Assembly: GCA_002366885.1 (NCBI GenBank)
Contig: DFCD01000134.1
Span: 11,205-22,574, forward strand
Reading direction: 5' to 3'
DNA from: Verrucomicrobia bacterium UBA3063
Lineage (GTDB): Bacteria > Verrucomicrobiota > Verrucomicrobiia > Methylacidiphilales > Verrucolacustridaceae
DNA: 11,370 nt
Shown here: positions 7,090 to 11,370 of the stretch, piece by piece
How the letters are laid out: the number at the start of each line of letters is the position of its first letter
How positions within the stretch are numbered: the first letter of the stretch is position 1
Position numbers and translations under genes: made by a program
The notes under the pieces: generated by a model
Seen by the model: the letters and a program-made list of their open reading frames with translations, nothing else
Told to the model about the DNA's origin: nothing
Database searches by the model: none

Positions 7090-8190
7090 ATGAAGGCTGA
7101 CCTGGAGAAAAAAATCCGGGAGGGGGGCCGGATTTCCCCGGCGGAAGCCCTCGAGATTTACCGATGGCCGTTGGCGCTGGTGGGGGAACTGGCCAACGAA
7201 CGGAGGAACCAGGCAAAGAGGGAGCACCACGGCGGGCGGGGGGAAGAGGTGGTGACCTATATCGTCGACCGGAACATCAACTACACCAACGTCTGTGATG
7301 TTTACTGCAAGTTTTGCGCCTTTTACCGGACGGAGACGGACCCGGACCATTACGTGCTCAGCCACGAGCAGATCGACCGGAAAATCGACGAGCTGGTGGC
7401 GGTGGGGGGAAACCAGATCCTGCTGCAGGGGGGACACCATCCCAGGCTGGGGCTGGAGTGGTACCTTGATCTCCTGCGGCATCTACGGGGGAAATATCCC
7501 CAGGTGAACATCCACGGGTTTTCCCCTCCCGAGTTCAACCACTTCGCGGAAGTTTTTGGAATGCCCCTTGAGCAGGTGATCGCCAAATTCCGGGAGGCCG
7601 GCCTGGGCAGCATTCCCGGCGGCGGGGCCGAAATCCTCGTAGACCGGGTGCGCCAGCGGATCGCCCCGAGAAAATGTGACACCGAAGCCTGGTTGCGGGT
7701 GATGGAAACCGGTCACCGGCAGGGGTTGCGCTCCAGCGCCACGATGATGTTCGGCCATGTGGAGACGGTGGCGGAGCGGATCGAGCACCTGGACCGCCTG
7801 AGGGAGTTGCAGGACCGGACGGGGGGATTCACGGCGTTCATCTGCTGGACGTTCCAGCCCGAGCACACCGTGCTGAAAGGCGTGAAGGCCGGCTCCCACG
7901 AGTATCTGCGGATGCAGGCGCTCTCGCGGATTTATTTGGACAACATCCCCAACGTGCAATCCAGCTGGGTGACGCAGGGGCCCGCCATGGGGCAGGTGGC
8001 GCTGAAGTTTGGCGCCAACGATTTTGGCAGCCTGATGATGGAGGAGAACGTGGTTTCGAGCGCCGGGACGAGTTTCCGGCTGACGCTGGAGGAGATGCGG
8101 CGGTTGATCCGCGGGGCGGGGTACGAGCCGCGACAGCGGAACAACAACTACGAGCTGATCGACAAGGCAGAAACAGTTTTAACCGCGTAG
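7090..8190 (+). CDS. mqnC: Cyclic dehypoxanthinyl futalosine synthase (radical SAM), menaquinone biosynthesis
   Basis: This 366-residue radical SAM enzyme carries out the cyclisation of dehypoxanthine futalosine in the futalosine route to menaquinone. The [4Fe-4S] ligands are Cys69, Cys73 and Cys76 in NYTNVCDVYCKFCAFYR, the CxxxCxxC pattern with a following aromatic. GGNQILLQGGHHPRL (SAM-binding glycine region), NIHGFSPPEF, SIPGGGAEILVDRVRQRI and SSATMMFGHVET are all diagnostic of MqnC. Related CofH and MqnE proteins differ at the SIPGGGAEILVD segment. Length agrees with the family (about 360-380). The protein should be cytoplasmic. The rest of the mqn pathway (mqnA, B, D, E) is not in the window. 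The gene starts 9 nt after the ACT gene, with no separate promoter seen. Its stop (TAG, 8188-8190) faces the convergent secreted-protein gene. Confidence 0.95.
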   Translation: MKADLEKKIREGGRISPAEALEIYRWPLALVGELANERRNQAKREHHGGRGEEVVTYIVDRNINYTNVCDVYCKFCAFYRTETDPDHYVLSHEQIDRKIDELVAVGGNQILLQGGHHPRLGLEWYLDLLRHLRGKYPQVNIHGFSPPEFNHFAEVFGMPLEQVIAKFREAGLGSIPGGGAEILVDRVRQRIAPRKCDTEAWLRVMETGHRQGLRSSATMMFGHVETVAERIEHLDRLRELQDRTGGFTAFICWTFQPEHTVLKGVKAGSHEYLRMQALSRIYLDNIPNVQSSWVTQGPAMGQVALKFGANDFGSLMMEENVVSSAGTSFRLTLEEMRRLIRGAGYEPRQRNNNYELIDKAETVLTA

Positions 8191-8222
8191 CAAATTCCTT
8201 AGGGCGGAATGATGCGGGACGG

Positions 8223-8246
8223 TGGGGGCCTGGGCTGCCGCCCCCA
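8223..8246. terminator. Stable G/C hairpin between convergent genes, possible bidirectional terminator
   Basis: A 7 bp perfect stem pairs T+GGGGGC (8223-8229) with GCCCCC+A (8240-8246); inside it GG/CC (8232-8233 with 8238-8239) can extend the stem around a GCTG loop. It lies between the convergent ends of mqnC and the - strand secreted-protein gene, where a terminator is expected. Neither strand shows a following T-run, so it is not a standard intrinsic terminator; it could act with Rho or simply block exonucleases. Confidence 0.35.
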
Positions 8247-8260
8247 AAACCAAACCTTGG

Positions 8261-8635
8261 TTATTCCTTGTAGCGGATGGCGCGGCCGTTGGCCCCGCCG
8301 GCGGGCCCGGTGAAGCGGAAGCTGGTGTCGACGCGGTCGAGAATCACGGCATCCGCCTTCATCTTCCAGGCCTGCTTCTGCATGGATTCCTTCATCGATT
8401 CCTCGTCGTCCCAGAGAAAGATCTGGGGGGCGCTGACCAAGCCGACGACCTCGTGCGGTTTTTCCGGGCGGTCGAGAAGCAGGGGGATTTTTTTCCAGGG
8501 CTCATCAGCGGGAGCGTCGGAAGCGGTCCGGCGCTTGGTGGATCCCCGCTTGGAGTCCTGGGCGCCGGCATCCGGCAGGATCACAAATGCGGACAGGGCA
8601 AGCAGAAGGAGGGCGCGGAAGCATAATGTTTGCAT
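8261..8635 (-). CDS. Small secreted protein of unknown function
   Basis: The 124-residue product begins with a clear Sec signal peptide: MQTLCFR, a hydrophobic core of Leu/Ala (residues 8-20), and an AGA cleavage site after residue 25, leaving a mature protein of about 99 residues beginning QDSKRG. A basic, Ser/Thr-rich linker (to about 45) leads to a small folded region with HEVVGLVSAPQIF (about 61-73), a helix MKESMQKQAWKMKADAVIL, and an RFTGPAGGANGRAIRYKE end. The 'helix then ADAVI' pattern is reminiscent of YbjQ-like and other small periplasmic families in which a helix ending in GADAVI precedes a strand, but the resemblance is too weak to assign one. The mature protein has no cysteine and no lipobox. 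It is convergent with mqnC and divergent from cstA, with 75 bp between the two divergent starts. The opposite strand also has an open frame here, but it lacks any family features. Confidence 0.75.
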   Translation of the reverse strand: MQTLCFRALLLLALSAFVILPDAGAQDSKRGSTKRRTASDAPADEPWKKIPLLLDRPEKPHEVVGLVSAPQIFLWDDEESMKESMQKQAWKMKADAVILDRVDTSFRFTGPAGGANGRAIRYKE

Positions 8636-8641
8636 TCCGCT

Positions 8642-8669
8642 TGATTAAACGGAACAGGGGAAAAGACAA
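8642..8669 (-). promoter_or_regulatory. Possible promoter of the secreted-protein gene
   Basis: Read on the - strand, TTGTCT (8669-8664) could be a -35 and TAATCA (8647-8642) a -10, with a 16 nt spacer and 6 nt to the ATG at 8635. A better -10 match, TTTAAT (8649-8644), overlaps it but gives a 14 nt spacer and 8 nt to the ATG. The alternatives cannot be separated from sequence alone. AGCGGA just upstream of the ATG is a weak ribosome-binding candidate. This promoter is back to back with that of cstA. Confidence 0.35.
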
Positions 8670-8675
8670 GCCGGA

Positions 8676-8704
8676 TGGACGGCGTTTTCGGCCGACCCTA
8701 GCCT
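8676..8704 (+). promoter_or_regulatory. Predicted sigma70-type promoter of cstA, leaderless geometry
   Basis: The -35 candidate is TGGACG (8676-8681, 4 of 6 matches to TTGACA), with a 17 nt spacer and the -10 candidate TAGCCT (8699-8704). Six nucleotides, AACGAA (8705-8710), precede the GTG start. No Shine-Dalgarno fits between them, so the mRNA would begin at the start codon. In E. coli cstA is regulated by CRP; I see no CRP-like palindrome in this 75 bp region. Confidence 0.5.
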
Positions 8705-8710
8705 AACGAA

Positions 8711-10711
8711 GTGAGCAAAAAACTTTCCCCGGTGGCTAAGGCGGGCTGGCTGCTGGTGGGTCTGGTGGGCGCAATATCGCTGGGGGTGGTGAGCCTGCGA
8801 AGAGGGGAGCCGGTCAATGCGCTCTGGCTGATCGTGGCCACCGCCTGCGTCTACGCCATCGGGTACCGGTTTCACAGCGCCTGGCTGATGGCGACGGTCC
8901 TGACTGTCGATCCCCGCCGGAAGACTCCCGCTGACCGGCATGCCGACGGCCATGATTTCGTCAAAACCAACCGCTGGGTTGTCTTCGGCCATCATTTTGC
9001 GGCGATCGCCGGTCCCGGCCCCCTCGTCGGGCCCGTGCTGGCCGCCCAATTCGGATATCTGCCCGGCCTCCTTTGGATCCTGATCGGCGCCGTCCTGGGC
9101 GGGGCCGTGCATGACAGCATCATCCTTTGGCTGAGTCTGCGGCGGAGGGGCAAGTCGGTGGGGCAAATGCTGCGGGAGGAGGTCGGACCGGTGGCCGGCA
9201 CTCTCGCGGTGATCGGCTTGCTGGGAATCATCACCATGCTGATGGCGGTGCTGGCCCTGGTGGTGGTAAAGGCGCTGGCGGAAAGTCCCTGGGGGCTTTC
9301 CACCATCGTCCTGACGATGCCGCTGGCTCTGGCGATGGGGCTGGGGATGCGGGGGGCGGACGGGCGGCGGACGCTGGTGGTGACGGTTTTGGGTGTGTTG
9401 GGGCTGGTGGGATGCGTTTGGGCGGGAAGTTGGGCCGCGGCGTCGCCGGGATTGGCCAGGATGTTCACCTGGCCCTCCACCACGCTGGCCTGGGCGATCA
9501 TGGGTTACGGGTTGTCGGCGAGTGTCCTCCCGGTGTGGCTGCTCCTGGCTCCGCGGGATTATCTTAGTTCGTTCCTGAAAATCGGCACGGTGGCCGCATT
9601 GGGGGTGGTGGTGGCTTTTTTGGCCCCACAACTCGAGATGCCGGCGCTGACGCGGTTCATCGACGGCACCGGCCCGATCTTTGCCGGCCCGGTCTTCCCG
9701 TTCTGTTTCATCACCATCGCCTGCGGGGCGATCAGCGGCTTTCACTGTCTGGTGGCCTCCGGCACGACGCCCAAGCTTTTGGCCAACGAGGCGGATATCC
9801 GGCTGGTGGGTTACGGGGCCATGATCACGGAAATGTGCGTGGGGGTGTTGGCGCTGATTGCGGCCTGCGCGATGTCCCCGGGGGAGTATTTTGCCATCAA
9901 TCTGCGCGGGGAGCCGGCCGCGGTGGTACAGCGGGTGACGGAGATGGGTTTCCCGGTGACGGAAAAGCAGATGGAGGATCTGGCCCGGTCGGTGGGGGAG
10001 CATTCGATGATCGGGAGAACCGGCGGAGCGCCCACCTTTGCGGTGGGCATGGCGCAGATCTTTTCGCGTTCTCTCGGCGGGCTGGGGCAGGCCGGCATGG
10101 CCTTCTGGTACCACTTCGCGATCATGTTTGAGGCATTGTTCATCCTGACGACCATCGACGCGGGCACGCGGATCGGACGATTTCTGGTGCAGGAGGTATT
10201 GGGGTGGGTTCATCGCCCCTGGGGGCAGGTCCAGTCCGCCTGGGGAAACATTCTGGGAAGCGTGCTGTTTGTCGGCGGGTGGGGTTGGTTCCTCTACCAG
10301 GGCGTGGTGGACCCGGAAGGGGGCATCAACAGTCTCTGGCCGATTTTCGGGGTGGCCAACCAGCTCCTTGCGGTGATGGCGCTGGGATTGGCCACCACCG
10401 TCCTCATCAAGATGGGCCGGGCGCGTCTTGCCTGGGTGACGATCCTGCCCCTTGTCTGGCTGGTCGTGGTGACCTTTTCCGCGGGGTGGCTGAAGATTTT
10501 CAGCCCGGATCCGCGTCTGGGATTCCTTGCCGGGATGAGCCGGGCGGCGGAGCTTGGCCAAACGAAGCTGGCAACCGCGCAGGCGGTCAATGCCGGGGTG
10601 ACGGGATTCTTTTTAATCCTGGTGGTGCTGGTGCTGGGGGCCTGCGCCCACGTGTGGTGGCGGAAGCTGAGCGGAAGGAAAGTTCCGGAGCTGTTCGAGG
10701 AGCCGGCTTAA
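8711..10711 (+). CDS. cstA: CstA-family carbon starvation protein, membrane carrier
   Basis: The 666-residue protein is an integral inner-membrane carrier, close in length to E. coli CstA (701 aa), with many hydrophobic segments from residue 12 onwards. Family signatures are DGHDFVKTNRWVVFGHHFAAIAGPGPLVGP (positions 79-108; His94-His95 and the GPGP turn), a GAVHDSIILW stretch at 131-140, ISGFHCLVASGTTPK in the middle, WYHFAIMFEALFILTTIDAGTR in the later half, and GGINSLWPIFGVANQLLA near the C-terminus. CstA and its paralogue BtsT are linked to peptide and pyruvate uptake, often under carbon limitation; the substrate here cannot be fixed from sequence. The GTG start at 8711 is supported by the promoter 6 nt upstream and the MSKK N-terminus just before the first membrane helix. 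The gene stands alone: divergent from the secreted-protein gene and convergent with the GH13 gene, 35 bp apart at their stops. No sensor or CstX-like small subunit is adjacent. Confidence 0.96.
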   Translation: MSKKLSPVAKAGWLLVGLVGAISLGVVSLRRGEPVNALWLIVATACVYAIGYRFHSAWLMATVLTVDPRRKTPADRHADGHDFVKTNRWVVFGHHFAAIAGPGPLVGPVLAAQFGYLPGLLWILIGAVLGGAVHDSIILWLSLRRRGKSVGQMLREEVGPVAGTLAVIGLLGIITMLMAVLALVVVKALAESPWGLSTIVLTMPLALAMGLGMRGADGRRTLVVTVLGVLGLVGCVWAGSWAAASPGLARMFTWPSTTLAWAIMGYGLSASVLPVWLLLAPRDYLSSFLKIGTVAALGVVVAFLAPQLEMPALTRFIDGTGPIFAGPVFPFCFITIACGAISGFHCLVASGTTPKLLANEADIRLVGYGAMITEMCVGVLALIAACAMSPGEYFAINLRGEPAAVVQRVTEMGFPVTEKQMEDLARSVGEHSMIGRTGGAPTFAVGMAQIFSRSLGGLGQAGMAFWYHFAIMFEALFILTTIDAGTRIGRFLVQEVLGWVHRPWGQVQSAWGNILGSVLFVGGWGWFLYQGVVDPEGGINSLWPIFGVANQLLAVMALGLATTVLIKMGRARLAWVTILPLVWLVVVTFSAGWLKIFSPDPRLGFLAGMSRAAELGQTKLATAQAVNAGVTGFFLILVVLVLGACAHVWWRKLSGRKVPELFEEPA

Positions 10712-10746
10712 AGCGGTCCCCCGATCGGTGGCGGCCCGTCGCTTGA

Positions 10747-11370
10747 TCAGCGGATGGAGAGATCGAAGTAGGCGACGGAAAGGGGCGGCAAGGATGGGAG
10801 CCTGATGCCCGGGCCGGAAAGATCCCGACCGGAAGCCTGGAAGGAAGTGGGAGTTTCGGAAAGCAGGTCGGTGCCGGTAAGCGTGCCCGAGGCGGGGAGG
10901 GCGAGGAGTTGTGAGGCCTCCTCCGAAAGTTTCAGCTTCGCCTCGGAGGCGGGATTTTTCGGATGCAGGTTGGCGACGACGAGCAGGGAGCGTCGGGAAA
11001 CCGGATCGTGGCGAAGGAAGGAGTAAAGCCACCGGCCGGGCTCCTTTTTCGCGCCGGTCACCTCGTACGCGGAGTTGCCGGCGTTGGCCGGATTGAGGGG
11101 GAGAAAATTCCCCTGGGCGAGAGCGGGATGGGTGAGGCTGTTGAGAAGGCGTCCGTAGAAAGCGCGGAGGTTGCGGTTGAGCTCCGGTAGGCTGCCGCCG
11201 TCATATTTTCCGCCATTCATCCACTGGATGAGGGTGGGGACGGACCAGTAGTCGAAGAAAGTGGTTCGCCCCTTGTCCTGTTCAAAGCCGGCGGCGCCGA
11301 CATCGGCGGGCTCGCCGACTTCCTGGCCGTAGTAGACCATCACGGGGCCCCGGGACATTCCGAAGAGAAT
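10747..11370 (-). CDS. GH13 alpha-amylase family protein, C-terminal part (5' end outside window)
   Basis: On the - strand the frame is open from the right edge to a TGA at 10749-10747, showing the last 207 residues. It opens with ILFGMSRGPVMVYYGQEVGEP, the classical end of the GH13 (beta/alpha)8 barrel, where the enzyme passes strand 8. The segment FFDYWSVPTLIQWMNGGKYDGG follows, then LRAFYGRLLNSLTHPALAQGNF, which leads into the C-terminal beta-sandwich (about the last 140 residues), seen in YSFLRHDPVSRRSLLVVANLHP and the final PPLSVAYFDLSIR. The GRTTFFDYW pattern resembles bacterial alpha-amylase-type enzymes acting on maltodextrins. The catalytic Asp, Glu and Asp lie outside the window, so activity and any signal peptide cannot be judged. 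An internal ATG at 11358 is not the true start, since barrel similarity continues beyond it. It shares the alpha-glucan theme of the GH57 genes at the other end of the window. Confidence 0.92.
   Translation of the reverse strand: MLFGMSRGPVMVYYGQEVGEPADVGAAGFEQDKGRTTFFDYWSVPTLIQWMNGGKYDGGSLPELNRNLRAFYGRLLNSLTHPALAQGNFLPLNPANAGNSAYEVTGAKKEPGRWLYSFLRHDPVSRRSLLVVANLHPKNPASEAKLKLSEEASQLLALPASGTLTGTDLLSETPTSFQASGRDLSGPGIRLPSLPPLSVAYFDLSIR

Noticed and set aside
6502..7482. A 326-codon - strand open frame antisense to the ACT protein and mqnC.
   Set aside because: It covers the ends and starts of three well-supported + strand genes and has no family features of its own.
7090..8190. Reading the radical SAM gene as CofH (F420) or MqnE instead of MqnC.
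   Set aside because: The IPGGGAEILVDRVR and NYTNVCDVYCKFCAFYR segments are those of MqnC, and no F420 genes are present nearby.
8222..8626. A 134-codon + strand open frame opposite the secreted-protein gene.
   Set aside because: The - strand product has a proper signal peptide with an AxA cleavage site and an upstream promoter-like region; the + strand product is Gly/Ala-rich without motifs.
8645..10561. A 638-codon open frame antisense to cstA.
   Set aside because: Its product is dominated by His, Arg, Pro, Gln and Gly in low-complexity order with no domain, and the + strand encodes an unmistakable CstA. Long antisense frames are expected where third positions are nearly all G or C.
10711..10744. 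Possible hairpin AAGCG/CGCTT between cstA and the GH13 gene.
   Set aside because: The five paired bases are separated by 24 nt with little inner pairing and no T-run, so it is within what chance allows.

Overview
The window is G+C-rich, densely coding bacterial chromosome, mostly on the + strand, with no RNA genes, mobile elements, CRISPR arrays or phage genes that I can see. The gene content is housekeeping/metabolic. The futalosine-pathway menaquinone enzyme MqnC, paired GH57 glucan enzymes, a CstA carrier and a small lipoprotein ending in a PYAPYAGWVDV...CPYTGKIFLVP-type tail (which I associate from memory with Verrucomicrobiota) suggest a free-living verrucomicrobial or related PVC bacterium. 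That placement is inference, not proof.

Layout. (1) 1-2896: the 3' part of one GH57 glycoside hydrolase gene, then a second, complete GH57 gene of the 4-alpha-glucanotransferase/alpha-amylase type 7 bp later. The second enzyme keeps the nucleophile glutamate but has Ala-Ala where the family's acid/base Asp is expected, so it may be a non-catalytic or altered homologue. (2) 2921-6595: a small lipoprotein, an Lrp/AsnC-type regulator, a fold-type I PLP aminotransferase overlapping the regulator by 4 nt, and a phytoene-desaturase-like (PYROXD2-like) FAD oxidoreductase; the tight spacing suggests one operon. (3) 6619-8190: a tandem ACT-domain protein and mqnC, probably a two-gene unit. (4) 8261-8635, - strand: a small secreted protein of unknown function. 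(5) 8711-10711: a CstA-family membrane carrier. (6) 10747-11370, - strand: the C-terminal end of a GH13 alpha-amylase-family enzyme that runs off the right edge.

Expression signals. Shine-Dalgarno sequences are poor or absent before most starts. Three + strand genes at the head of transcription units (lipoprotein at 2921, ACT protein at 6619, cstA at 8711) each have a TTG/TGG-type -35, a 17-18 nt spacer, a TAnnnT -10 box, and exactly 6 nt between that box and the start codon. This geometry predicts leaderless mRNAs beginning at the start codon. The - strand secreted protein has a similar but less certain arrangement, giving a compact divergent promoter region at 8636-8710.

Functionally the two ends of the window concern alpha-glucan (glycogen/starch) metabolism, and the middle concerns amino acid/aromatic metabolism and respiratory quinone synthesis. 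I do not see a novel defence or mobile system. The points most worth a second look are the degenerate GH57 active site and the leaderless promoter pattern.
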